Positions 1-6,501 are shown, counted from the first letter of the stretch. The stretch: DNA of 12,440 nucleotides from JBAWZR01 sp037142915 (GCA_037142915.1 JBAWZR010000029.1:1-12440); one strand, 5' to 3'. The notes: generated by a model from the sequence alone, not told the origin. Program-made: numbers and translations.

Positions 1-32
1 AAAATGCCTTCAAAATAGCGGAAAAATACCAT

Positions 33-55
33 GCCGAGGCGCTTTGCGCCGAGGC
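33..55. repeat. GC-rich hairpin / short direct repeat downstream of tRNA-Ser
   Basis: GGCGC-ttt-GCGCC forms a 5-bp stem, extended by GCC/GGC beyond a tandem two-base mismatch. The octamer GCCGAGGC also occurs twice in direct orientation (33-40 and 48-55). On the minus strand it lies about 30 nt past the tRNA-Ser 3' end and is followed, 5 nt on, by five T. It could therefore be a weak transcription terminator for the tRNA, but the mismatches and the gap before the T-run make this uncertain. Confidence 0.3.
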
Positions 56-86
56 AACATCTTTCAATTTCGCTGAATGTAAAACT

Positions 87-176
87 TGGCGGAGAGACAG
101 GGATTCGAACCCTGGAAGGGGTTGCCCCCTTAACACATTAGCAGTGTGTTGCTTTCAGCCGCTCAGCCATCTCTCC
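87..176 (-). tRNA. tRNA-Ser (anticodon GCT), CCA encoded
   Basis: The minus strand gives a full class II tRNA. The acceptor stem is GGAGAGA/TCTCTCC, the D arm is GGCTGAGCGGCTGAAAG and the anticodon loop is ctGCTaa within a CACA/TGTG stem. A long variable arm (AAGGGGG...CCCCTT) precedes the T arm with GGTTCGAATCC. The long variable arm, G discriminator at 90 and GCT anticodon identify a serine tRNA reading AGC and AGU. The 3' CCA (89-87) is encoded in the DNA. A promoter fits upstream at 209-237, so the tRNA is probably transcribed alone. Confidence 0.97.
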
Positions 177-208
177 AGAAACCACTTTTCTCCCGTGATT
201 TCTCTTTC

Positions 209-237
209 ATCCTATCGGTTTTCTCTCCAAAAAGCAA
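209..237 (-). promoter_or_regulatory. Probable promoter of tRNA-Ser
   Basis: On the minus strand, -35 TTGCTT (237-232), a 17-nt spacer and -10 TAGGAT (214-209) lie about 32 nt before the mature tRNA 5' end. The spacing fits a housekeeping-sigma promoter and leaves a short 5' leader for RNase P to remove. Sequence-based prediction only. Confidence 0.5.
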
Positions 238-263
238 GCTTCGCCTCATCCTTATTGAAAAAC

Positions 264-294
264 AAAAAATTCCGGCTTTCACCGGAGTTTTTTT
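264..294. terminator. Bidirectional rho-independent terminator (end of the ncRNA)
   Basis: TCCGG-ctttca-CCGGA (271-275 with 282-286) is followed by TTTTTTT on the plus strand (288-294) and, on the minus strand, by an A and then TTTTTT (269-264). The stem is 5 bp on the minus strand and extends to 7 bp with a G-U on the plus strand. It is well placed to end the minus-strand RNA that begins near 429. No plus-strand gene precedes it inside the window. Confidence 0.6.
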
Positions 295-429
295 AGTTGT
301 AACTTTCGCATTTGACCTCACGCCGGTTTCCGACAAAGTATTCCCTCTTTGTCTGTGGTAAGCTCCACCAACGGCTTCAGAGGAAACACTCCGTCGAAAA
401 CCGGTACACATTTTTCAAACGCGTAAGTC
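265..429 (-). ncRNA. Candidate structured non-coding RNA (rod-shaped, 6S-like architecture)
   Basis: Positions 429-301 of the minus strand fold into one long rod. The outer stem pairs 429-425 with 305-301. Next is a 9-bp stem, 423-415 with 315-307. An asymmetric 10 x 7 internal bubble (414-405 and 322-316) follows, then a 26-bp uninterrupted stem, 404-379 with 348-323. The apical region holds a small GTGG/CCAC hairpin. Six pairs across the two main stems are G-U on the minus strand and would be A-C mismatches on the plus strand, so the fold itself points to minus-strand transcription. A promoter (459-432) and a hairpin plus T6 (287-264) flank it. A long rod with a bubble is the shape of 6S RNA, which mimics open promoter DNA. 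I see no conserved 6S sequence, so that identity is a hypothesis. It lacks the SRP RNA apical motif. The small minus-strand reading frame that overlaps it (163-411) has no recognisable protein character. Confidence 0.6.
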
Positions 430-431
430 CT

Positions 432-459
432 ACTATATTGTACCTAAAAATCACGACAA
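432..459 (-). promoter_or_regulatory. Promoter of the candidate ncRNA
   Basis: Minus strand -35 TTGTCG (459-454), 16-nt spacer, -10 TATAGT (437-432). An overlapping TACAAT (442-437) is an alternative -10 but has a poor -35. The predicted start, around 425-429, falls at the base of the predicted rod structure, which supports both calls. Confidence 0.5.
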
Positions 460-502
460 AAGCGATATATCAAAAAAAATAGCGTAAAAATCTCTCTTCA
501 TC

Positions 503-523
503 TATACTGAAAGAGCTTATACT
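503..523 (+). promoter_or_regulatory. Putative -10 elements of the DedA-like gene
   Basis: Two TATACT hexamers (503-508 and 518-523) lie upstream of the DedA-like gene. Neither has a convincing -35. From the second, transcription would start near 530, only a few bases before the proposed start codon at 536, giving a nearly leaderless message. Confidence 0.35.
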
Positions 524-535
524 TAAAAACTTTCT

Positions 536-1114
536 CTGAAAAAAGAAATAATTCGCTCCTACCTCCCAAAGATTCTTCTTGTCGCTCTTTTTATTGGGAC
601 TACTATTTTTTTCTATAGTCGAACTTCACCCGAAGAGGTCATCGCGCGCATCGGAACCCAAAATTCCTACATTATTATTTTTGTTCTCGCTGCCCTTGGC
701 GGTCGGCTCGCTTTTAGCGCCATCCCCTACCATGTAGTACTCATAACGCTGGCGGTCGGCGGCCTCAATCCATTTTTACTTGGGCTCGCGAGTGCCTTGG
801 GCGTGACGCTGGGCGATGCGGTATCCTACTTCGTCGGCTATCAGGGGAGCGCTCTCATCCCCCAAAAAACCCAGAACTCTCTCCGATGGATCTACGATTT
901 CGGTGTCAAACATCCAAAGATCATGCCACCAATACTCTTTCTTTACGCCGCTTCACCAATTTCCAATGACTTCATCGCTATCTCACTCGGCCTCTCGCGC
1001 TATCCGTTTTGGCAAATGCTCATACCGCTCAGCCTCGGCAATTTCACCCTCAACACTGCTCTCGCCCTCCTGTCAACACACACCTTTGCCTTCTTTCAAG
1101 GCACAGTTTTCTAG
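536..1114 (+). CDS. DedA/VTT-type (SNARE-associated) integral membrane protein
   Basis: The frame is open from a stop at 524 to TAG at 1112 and encodes about 192 residues, the usual DedA size. It has an N-terminal membrane segment (about residues 11-27), a second hydrophobic stretch (45-90), the family-like GDAVSYFVGYQGS (about 93-105), and a C-terminal half with PISNDFIAISLGLSR followed by further hydrophobic stretches. The family comprises inner-membrane proteins tied to membrane homeostasis and lipid (undecaprenyl-phosphate or phospholipid) translocation. No ATG, GTG or TTG occurs in frame before a TTG at 797 (codon 88), which would remove half the domain. CTG at 536 gives the natural N-terminus MKKEIIRSYLPKILLV; ATA 548 and ATT 551 are alternatives. 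No Shine-Dalgarno sequence is visible. The family call is fairly firm, the start is inferred. Confidence 0.72.
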   Translation: MKKEIIRSYLPKILLVALFIGTTIFFYSRTSPEEVIARIGTQNSYIIIFVLAALGGRLAFSAIPYHVVLITLAVGGLNPFLLGLASALGVTLGDAVSYFVGYQGSALIPQKTQNSLRWIYDFGVKHPKIMPPILFLYAASPISNDFIAISLGLSRYPFWQMLIPLSLGNFTLNTALALLSTHTFAFFQGTVF

Positions 1115-1122
1115 ATTTAAAT

Positions 1123-1359
1123 CTATTCTTTGTTTTTTTCACTTGTCTGCCCCGAACCAATTTGCGGTGAACTTGGCACGCCCTGTGAATTATCTGTTGG
1201 CAGTAATACTGATTGTTCTTGCAGTGAGCTCGTCGCATCTTCGGTTGATTGACTGTTAGTATTCGTAGGGACAGAAAACCGCGTCACTGCCACATACAGC
1301 GCGACACCCAGACCTACGACCAGCACGAAAAGAAAAAAGAATTTTCGTGAAAGACTCAT
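1123..1359 (-). CDS. Small single-pass membrane-anchored protein, unknown function
   Basis: The product is about 78 residues: a short basic start (MSLSRK), one hydrophobic segment (about 5-22), then a Ser/Thr/Gln/Asn-rich polar tail ending SEKNKE, most likely outside the membrane. I do not recognise a family. An in-frame ATG at 1398 would add 13 residues, but a good promoter (TTGAGA, 16 nt, TATACT) ends at 1403, so transcription should start at or just inside that ATG. The ATG at 1359 is therefore preferred. It converges on the DedA-like gene with an 8-bp gap and no terminator. The low-complexity tail is ordinary for envelope proteins and gives no functional hint. Confidence 0.55.
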   Translation of the reverse strand: MSLSRKFFFLFVLVVGLGVALYVAVTRFSVPTNTNSQSTEDATSSLQEQSVLLPTDNSQGVPSSPQIGSGQTSEKNKE

Positions 1360-1402
1360 ACTTTTTTGAAAAATATTATTTTTCCGTATAGATAACATCT
1401 TC

Positions 1403-1430
1403 AGTATACTTCACCAACCCGAAGTCTCAA
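1403..1430 (-). promoter_or_regulatory. Promoter of the small membrane protein gene
   Basis: Minus strand -35 TTGAGA (1430-1425), 16-nt spacer and -10 TATACT (1408-1403). The -10 and discriminator TATACTGAAG are identical to those of the promoter ahead of the DUF2892 gene (10680-10671). The -35 lies back-to-back with a plus-strand -35 at 1432. Confidence 0.55.
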
Positions 1431-1431
1431 A

Positions 1432-1513
1432 TTGTTCTTTCTTACTTTTTCCTGTATCATACTGAAGCTATTATTTAAATCCTCTTCTCTAGGGTTCAAA
1501 AAAATAGTATAAT
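1432..1513 (+). promoter_or_regulatory. Promoter region of the first surface protein gene
   Basis: Two options are visible. TTGTTC (1432-1437), 17 nt, TATCAT (1455-1460) is a spaced pair. A perfect TATAAT (1508-1513) lies closer to the gene but lacks a good -35 at the normal distance. Either would leave a leader with no Shine-Dalgarno sequence before the ATG at 1547. The rest of the 1360-1546 gap is AT-rich, and the small minus-strand frame through it has no protein character. Confidence 0.4.
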
Positions 1514-1545
1514 TAAAAAACACATCAGGTCTTCCTAAAAAAATA

Positions 1546-2174
1546 TATGCATTATCGTTTCCGCGCCATACGATATTCCATCTCCCTCTTTGCATTCATC
1601 TTCCTTTTTCTTCCAATCTCTATTCATTGGGAGGCTTTTCGGTTTTTTCTTCAGGCGACGCGTCAATGGTGCTTATCAGTGTTATCAGGCAATTCATTGG
1701 CCGATGCTTCTCGAGAGAGCGCGCGTTTTTTGGCTAATAATCCAACTCGTATACCGGCATTCATTTCTGTTCATCGGGTGACGGCGGCATCACCTACCTG
1801 TACTATCTCCGCACCGACGGGTGGTGCTACTGTCTCGGGTGCGAGTACGAGCGTCACGGCCAATGCGACCGGGGCCACCTCTGCAGGGACTCCGCGTTCG
1901 GTACAATTCTATCTTGATGTGGATCCGGTGGCTGCGTATGCGGATATCATCAATGGCGCTACGGATACCCAGGGTTTTCCCGCACCAGGCTTTGATGAAA
2001 ACGGTCTTCTCCCTACTGCTCACCGACTTGGGACTCTCGATACGACCTCTCCGTATGGAATAACCTGGGATACACTGGCAACAGCCAATGGATCGCATAC
2101 ACTTTCGTGTGTCACGAAAAATCGCTATGGGCAGATGACGCTCGGCTCTCCTGTTTCGATTACGGTGAGTAACG
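1546..2174 (+). repeat. Exact 629-bp direct repeat, copy 1
   Basis: Positions 1546-2174 are identical to 2648-3276 (offset 1102) with no mismatch seen. The repeat starts one base before the ATG and ends inside codon 210 (SNG versus SND). It therefore covers the start codon, secretion signal and first Ig-like domain of both surface proteins, and none of the upstream sequence. The lack of even synonymous changes means recent duplication, ongoing gene conversion, or an assembly artefact. Confidence 0.95.
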
Positions 2175-2611
2175 GCGATACTACTCCGCCAACGATAGCC
2201 CAAGTCACCGCCGTCCCAAGTGTCTCGCGAGACAATACGCCCAACTATACTTTCTCCTCCACCGAAGCCGGTACCATAGGCTACACGGGCGACTGTTCAT
2301 CTTCCACTACCTCTGCCACGGCATCCAACAATACCATCACATTCAACACGCTCGCCCGAGGCGTTCACTCCAATTGTTCGCTTATTGTTACCGATTCATC
2401 CAGCAATCCCAGCTCTCCACTTTCCGTTTCATCTTTCGTTGTTACGTACGCGAGCGACCTCAATCAAGACCGCTCCGTCGATATTTTGGATTATGGTCTC
2501 CTTCACTCCAATTATGGTACCGCCAATGCTGCCGGTGATATCAACTTCGATGGCACGGTAAATGTCCTGGACTATGGTGTCTTACACGCAGAATACGGCG
2601 GAACTGTGTAG
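1547..2611 (+). CDS. Secreted surface protein: Ig-like domains plus C-terminal dockerin type I module
   Basis: 354 residues. An N-terminal basic stretch and hydrophobic segment (about 8-27) form a signal peptide or anchor. A linker to about residue 80 follows, then an Ig-like domain (about 83-208: GATVSGAS, VQFYLD, TTSPYGITWDT, GSHTLSC, VSITVS). A second Ig-like region (about 210-300) starts DTTPPTIAQV. The C-terminus is a pair of dockerin-type calcium loops, DLNQDRSVDILD (304) and DINFDGTVNVLD (331), each followed by YGLLHSNYG/YGVLHAEYG. Dockerins classically bind cohesins, and no cohesin is in the window. The first 209 codons are identical to those of the next gene. The start is fixed by the shared ATG and the signal sequence right behind it. 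Probable role: extracellular adhesion or assembly (inference). Confidence 0.85.
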   Translation: MHYRFRAIRYSISLFAFIFLFLPISIHWEAFRFFLQATRQWCLSVLSGNSLADASRESARFLANNPTRIPAFISVHRVTAASPTCTISAPTGGATVSGASTSVTANATGATSAGTPRSVQFYLDVDPVAAYADIINGATDTQGFPAPGFDENGLLPTAHRLGTLDTTSPYGITWDTLATANGSHTLSCVTKNRYGQMTLGSPVSITVSNGDTTPPTIAQVTAVPSVSRDNTPNYTFSSTEAGTIGYTGDCSSSTTSATASNNTITFNTLARGVHSNCSLIVTDSSSNPSSPLSVSSFVVTYASDLNQDRSVDILDYGLLHSNYGTANAAGDINFDGTVNVLDYGVLHAEYGGTV

Positions 2612-2647
2612 AGTACTGCCTTTATTACAAAAAATAACTCTCCACAC

Positions 2648-3276
2648 TATGCATTATCGTTTCCGCGCCATACGATATTCCATCTCCCTCTTTGCATTCA
2701 TCTTCCTTTTTCTTCCAATCTCTATTCATTGGGAGGCTTTTCGGTTTTTTCTTCAGGCGACGCGTCAATGGTGCTTATCAGTGTTATCAGGCAATTCATT
2801 GGCCGATGCTTCTCGAGAGAGCGCGCGTTTTTTGGCTAATAATCCAACTCGTATACCGGCATTCATTTCTGTTCATCGGGTGACGGCGGCATCACCTACC
2901 TGTACTATCTCCGCACCGACGGGTGGTGCTACTGTCTCGGGTGCGAGTACGAGCGTCACGGCCAATGCGACCGGGGCCACCTCTGCAGGGACTCCGCGTT
3001 CGGTACAATTCTATCTTGATGTGGATCCGGTGGCTGCGTATGCGGATATCATCAATGGCGCTACGGATACCCAGGGTTTTCCCGCACCAGGCTTTGATGA
3101 AAACGGTCTTCTCCCTACTGCTCACCGACTTGGGACTCTCGATACGACCTCTCCGTATGGAATAACCTGGGATACACTGGCAACAGCCAATGGATCGCAT
3201 ACACTTTCGTGTGTCACGAAAAATCGCTATGGGCAGATGACGCTCGGCTCTCCTGTTTCGATTACGGTGAGTAACG
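2648..3276 (+). repeat. Exact 629-bp direct repeat, copy 2
   Basis: Second copy of 1546-2174. Only 36 bp of unique sequence separate the stop of the first surface gene (2611) from this copy, and no promoter is obvious there. Recombination between the direct copies would remove 1102 bp, including the dockerin tail, and place the FN3 gene directly behind the promoter at 1432-1513. Confidence 0.95.
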
Positions 3277-4538
3277 ATATAGTACCGCCTGTTCGTTCCA
3301 ATGGATCGCCATCAACCAACCTCCCTGCCGGTACGACTCAAGCGACGCTCTCACTCATCACTAATGAAAACGCCACCTGCAAATACGCCACTTCGGCCGG
3401 TACCGCCTATGCATCCATGCCGAGCACCTTCACGACGACGGGAGGCACGAGCCACAATACAGTAGTGACTGGTTTGTCCAACGGAAATTCATACACGTAC
3501 TCCATACGCTGCCAAGACGCTTCCTCGAATCCGAATACCGATGATTATTCGATCACTTTTTCCATCCTCAATCCCTCCGGTGATGGCACACCTCCCAGCG
3601 TCCCTCAAAATGTTTCGGCGGCTCCGGTAATTTCCTCGGTAGCGCTGACGTGGAGTGCCTCCACCGACAATGTCGCCGTAGTCGGCTACAAAATTTTCCG
3701 TGACAACATCCAGGTTGCGACATCGGCCACTACCAATTACACCGACTCCAATCTCAATCCAGGAACAACCTATAGTTATAAAATAGCGGCCTATGATGCG
3801 GCGGCCAATACATCGACATTCTCAACACCCATCAATGCACTCACCACCACCGACACGACACCGCCCAGCGTCCCTCAAAGTGTCACAGTAGCAGCCACTT
3901 CAAATACGACAACCTCTTTATCATGGAGCGCATCGACCGACAATATCGGCGTAGTCGGCTACAAAATATTTCGCGACGGTACCCAGATAGCAACGATCGC
4001 CGGCACCTCATTTAGTGACGCCAATCTGGCAGCTGTAACAACGTACGCATACCAAGTGTCTGCTTATGATGCGGCCAATCTGGAGTCAGCCCACTCAGCC
4101 TCGGTCGCTGTGACGACAACTGCTACACCAGCGCAAGTGACTGCCACGAAGAAAGAGACCAAAAAAATCACCGTTGTTATAAAGCCGAATCGTGTCCTCA
4201 AAAACAGCGCTTCCGTTATAGCGCGCGGAGGGTCATTGATTCAATATGGTCGTCGCTTTTCCAAAAACGCTTGGGTTCGATTATACTTCCAACGAGCAAA
4301 TGGGAATTACTATCCTCCAAAACTCATCAAGACCAATTCAAAGGGTAATTTTTCCATCAGTTACGATAGAGTAAACAAACCAGTCGGAACTTATTTATGG
4401 TATGCCGTTGAAGTGAAAACGGGCACAAAATCACACAAAAAAGACTACATCGTCTACGATCCCAAAAAAGAAAAAAAGCCCACGGCGCCTAAAAGCAAAT
4501 CGTCATCATCAACTACCAAAACTACCAAGTCATCCTAA
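2649..4538 (+). CDS. Secreted surface protein: Ig-like, two FN3 domains and basic C-terminal tail
   Basis: 629 residues from the ATG at 2649. An upstream in-frame ATG at 2562 would start inside the previous gene and bury the signal peptide, so it is rejected. Residues 1-209 equal the first surface protein (signal/anchor about 8-27, Ig-like about 83-208). A further Ig-like domain follows (about 210-307: RSNGSPS, NENATCKY, YTYSIRCQD). Two FN3 domains come next (about 315-400 and 405-490, each with PPSVPQ, SASTDN, VVGYKIFRD, AYDAA). A beta-rich domain fills about 505-603 (GGSLIQYGRRFSK, VRLYFQR, GTYLWYAVEV), and a Lys/Ser/Thr tail covers 604-629. All point to an exported structural or adhesive protein. 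It probably shares a transcript with the first surface gene, and the ApbE gene follows 5 bp later. Function beyond binding or scaffolding is unknown. Confidence 0.87.
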   Translation: MHYRFRAIRYSISLFAFIFLFLPISIHWEAFRFFLQATRQWCLSVLSGNSLADASRESARFLANNPTRIPAFISVHRVTAASPTCTISAPTGGATVSGASTSVTANATGATSAGTPRSVQFYLDVDPVAAYADIINGATDTQGFPAPGFDENGLLPTAHRLGTLDTTSPYGITWDTLATANGSHTLSCVTKNRYGQMTLGSPVSITVSNDIVPPVRSNGSPSTNLPAGTTQATLSLITNENATCKYATSAGTAYASMPSTFTTTGGTSHNTVVTGLSNGNSYTYSIRCQDASSNPNTDDYSITFSILNPSGDGTPPSVPQNVSAAPVISSVALTWSASTDNVAVVGYKIFRDNIQVATSATTNYTDSNLNPGTTYSYKIAAYDAAANTSTFSTPINALTTTDTTPPSVPQSVTVAATSNTTTSLSWSASTDNIGVVGYKIFRDGTQIATIAGTSFSDANLAAVTTYAYQVSAYDAANLESAHSASVAVTTTATPAQVTATKKETKKITVVIKPNRVLKNSASVIARGGSLIQYGRRFSKNAWVRLYFQRANGNYYPPKLIKTNSKGNFSISYDRVNKPVGTYLWYAVEVKTGTKSHKKDYIVYDPKKEKKPTAPKSKSSSSTTKTTKSS

Positions 4539-4543
4539 CCGCT

Positions 4544-5491
4544 ATGAATGAACTCTTCCCTCGAACCGAATCGCTGGAATTCCGCGGGATGGGTACCGAC
4601 CTCGGTCTGCTCATCGTGGTCAGAGACGAGGCGGAATATGTGCGAGCGACCGCGGATATGGTCTCGGCGCGCGAAATATATGTCCGCTACGAAAAAATCT
4701 TCAGCCGCTTCGATCCGGAGAGCGAACTCTCCCATCTCAACGCATCCCTCGGCGAGTCACTACCAGCCTCGAGAGAAATGCTCGAGGTAGTCCGGCATTC
4801 TCTCACCTACCACAAAAAATACCACGGCCTCTTCGAACCGCGGATAATCGCCGCACTCGAAGCCGCCGGTTATGCTCGTGATTTCCAGCAGAACGACTTC
4901 ACACCAAGCACTACACTCCAAACAGTGGACACATCACGCCCGCTCGTGGAAGATTTGATTGTTTCAGATACGACCGTACAATTCCGACACCGGATGGATT
5001 TCTCCGGCATCGTGAAGGGATACACCACTGATAAAGTGACCGAGTTTTTCCACTCGCGCGGGTGGAACGACTTTCTCGTTGATTCCGGTGGCGATATGTA
5101 TGCCTCCGGCCAACCGTTCGACGCTGACACTTGGCATATCGCCATCGAGGGCATTCATACCGGACGACTAACATTATCACTCTCTCATATCGCCGTGGCC
5201 ACCTCGGGTATCAGTCGTCGCAAATGGGAGCGTGATGGCAAACGCTTTCACCACCTCATCCATCCCGAACATCCGGAGGATTTCGCTTTCGATGTAAAGA
5301 CTATCTCTGTAATCGCACCCTCCACAGAGGAGGCCGATGTCCTCGCCAAAGTACTCTTCATTCAAAGTGACGAAGAACGCAAAAAAATGGCGGTCGATCA
5401 CAACATCGCCGCCCTCGTACTCTACTATAACCGCGGCGCCTGGATCTCCCCCGCAGCTAAGCGATACTGTTCCAACTCACTGCAATCATAA
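4544..5491 (+). CDS. apbE: ApbE-family FAD:protein FMN transferase
   Basis: 315 residues. The family moves FMN from FAD onto Thr/Ser of target proteins, usually outside the membrane, with Mg2+. Family landmarks in order: GMGTDL (15-20), FSRFDPESELSHLN (53-66), FEPRI (97-101), DFSGIVKGYTTD (152-163, the KGY signature), VDSGGD (179-184), ATSG (219-222), HHLIHP (236-241) and EEADVLAKVLF (262-272). Two departures from the usual consensus stand out. HIIDP has become HLIHP (Asp to His at 240), and the metal-binding D-x-x-x-T near the end reads D265 to K269, so the Thr is Lys. No signal peptide or lipobox is seen, so the enzyme may act inside the cell or be exported another way. The ATG at 4544 follows the surface protein stop by 5 bp, suggesting coupling; no Shine-Dalgarno sequence. 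Catalytic competence is uncertain. Confidence 0.86.
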   Translation: MNELFPRTESLEFRGMGTDLGLLIVVRDEAEYVRATADMVSAREIYVRYEKIFSRFDPESELSHLNASLGESLPASREMLEVVRHSLTYHKKYHGLFEPRIIAALEAAGYARDFQQNDFTPSTTLQTVDTSRPLVEDLIVSDTTVQFRHRMDFSGIVKGYTTDKVTEFFHSRGWNDFLVDSGGDMYASGQPFDADTWHIAIEGIHTGRLTLSLSHIAVATSGISRRKWERDGKRFHHLIHPEHPEDFAFDVKTISVIAPSTEEADVLAKVLFIQSDEERKKMAVDHNIAALVLYYNRGAWISPAAKRYCSNSLQS

Positions 5492-5524
5492 CAAAAGCCG
5501 CATTCGCTTGCTCGTTCCTGCCGA

Positions 5525-6487
5525 TTACTTCCCCACCAACGCCAACTGCCGCTTGAATACCCCGAGCAATTCTTGGTACATCTCCATCATGTACGGCTTC
5601 TCTTTCTCTGTGAAATACAGCCCGGGCATCGAATTGAATTCGACTATCCACGGTCTGGAATTTTCATCAAACATAAAATCAACCGCAAAAATCCTATCGG
5701 TAAAAGAATCGAGTATGGCATGCACGTGTCGCAAAACTGGATCCAGTGATTTCGGCAGATTTTCGATGGGCACGATAGTCAATGTTCCGCCCTGCGCGAG
5801 ATTGGCTAGGAAACAACCGTCTTTAGGCTCTCGTATATACGCATAGATGAGTTTTTTTCCCACAAAAACCAACCTCAGATCATGCGTCGAGTCACTCAGG
5901 CCGGGAATACCGTTCGATGAATCGATAAACTCTTGCACTATTTTCTCGTTTGAAAAATCCAGAGATCCTATTTCGGATTTATTGACGATACAAACGCCAT
6001 TGCCGCCGCTTTCACTCACCGGCTTGACGACTATTTTTTCCGTCTTCAATTCCGGCAATACCGTATTCAGTTCCGCCTCCGATTTCACGAACCAATTCTT
6101 TTTGGACCACTCAGAAAATATCAAACTCGTAATGAATTTGTCATCAATCACCCGTGTGAAGTTTAGATCGTTGATAAACGGGTAATGCTCATTGATCACT
6201 AGTTTTTCACGGTAGGTGCCTATATCAGCTTTCGTTTTGTCGTAAATGAGATCCGGGGTAATCGACTCAACTTTAGTCCAGTTTCCCTCTGTTCCCTCAT
6301 ACTTCCACGCGTGTTTGAAGATATGATTTTCCTTGTCATACCATTGATACGATGCCCGGTACATTTGTATGCCGTTTTCTTTGCACAGAGTATAAAAATG
6401 CTCGTACGAATACTGATATTCCGCATTGATAAAAGGCTTCGATTTTTCCCACTTGCTCTTCCCAAAAAGAATGAGTACCTTTTTCAT
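5525..6487 (-). CDS. ATP-grasp superfamily enzyme (RimK/YheC-like), substrate unknown
   Basis: 320 residues with the ATP-grasp layout. Residues 1-110 form an alpha/beta N-domain. KIVVKP (151-156) and SESGGNGV (158-165) carry the nucleotide-binding Lys and Gly-rich loop. IVQEFID (183-189) matches the adenine-contacting strand. DLRL (203-206), R219 and N229 precede FAVDFMFDE (267-275) and VEFNSMPG (282-289), which hold the metal-binding D270, E283 and N285. Such enzymes ligate a carboxylate to an amine or thiol using ATP, as in peptide-bond-forming RimK or glutathione synthetase. The sequence does not tell the substrate. The gene converges on apbE with a 33-bp gap and no clear terminator. A rho-independent terminator ends 14 nt before its ATG, so expression is probably controlled by read-through from the promoter at 6612-6584 or from the PBP gene. 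Confidence 0.83.
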   Translation of the reverse strand: MKKVLILFGKSKWEKSKPFINAEYQYSYEHFYTLCKENGIQMYRASYQWYDKENHIFKHAWKYEGTEGNWTKVESITPDLIYDKTKADIGTYREKLVINEHYPFINDLNFTRVIDDKFITSLIFSEWSKKNWFVKSEAELNTVLPELKTEKIVVKPVSESGGNGVCIVNKSEIGSLDFSNEKIVQEFIDSSNGIPGLSDSTHDLRLVFVGKKLIYAYIREPKDGCFLANLAQGGTLTIVPIENLPKSLDPVLRHVHAILDSFTDRIFAVDFMFDENSRPWIVEFNSMPGLYFTEKEKPYMMEMYQELLGVFKRQLALVGK

Positions 6488-6501
6488 AATTCAAACTGTT
6501 T

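Noticed and set aside
163..411. 82-residue minus-strand open reading frame
   Set aside because: It overlaps the tRNA gene and the structured RNA, has no recognisable protein features, and the RNA pairing explains the sequence better.
265..429. SRP (4.5S) RNA or tmRNA identity for the structured RNA
   Set aside because: The apical region lacks the GGAA-type tetraloop and AGCAGCC-type internal loop of SRP RNA. There is no tRNA-like domain or tag reading frame as in tmRNA.
1401..1595. 64-residue minus-strand open reading frame
   Set aside because: It covers the divergent promoters and the start of the surface gene, and its product resembles no ordinary protein.
1817..1885. SGAS / TGAT motifs in the shared Ig-like domain as an ApbE flavinylation site
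   Set aside because: The consensus D-x-x-S/T-G-A-S/T needs an Asp, which is Ala here in both cases. GATVSG strings are common at the start of bacterial Ig-like domains.
2562..2648. Extended start for the second surface protein
   Set aside because: It begins inside the previous gene and would place 29 residues before the signal peptide. The shared ATG at 2649 is the natural start.
3588..4125. Tandem DNA repeat in the second surface gene
   Set aside because: The similarity is explained by two diverged FN3 domains at protein level; it is not a recent DNA tandem repeat.
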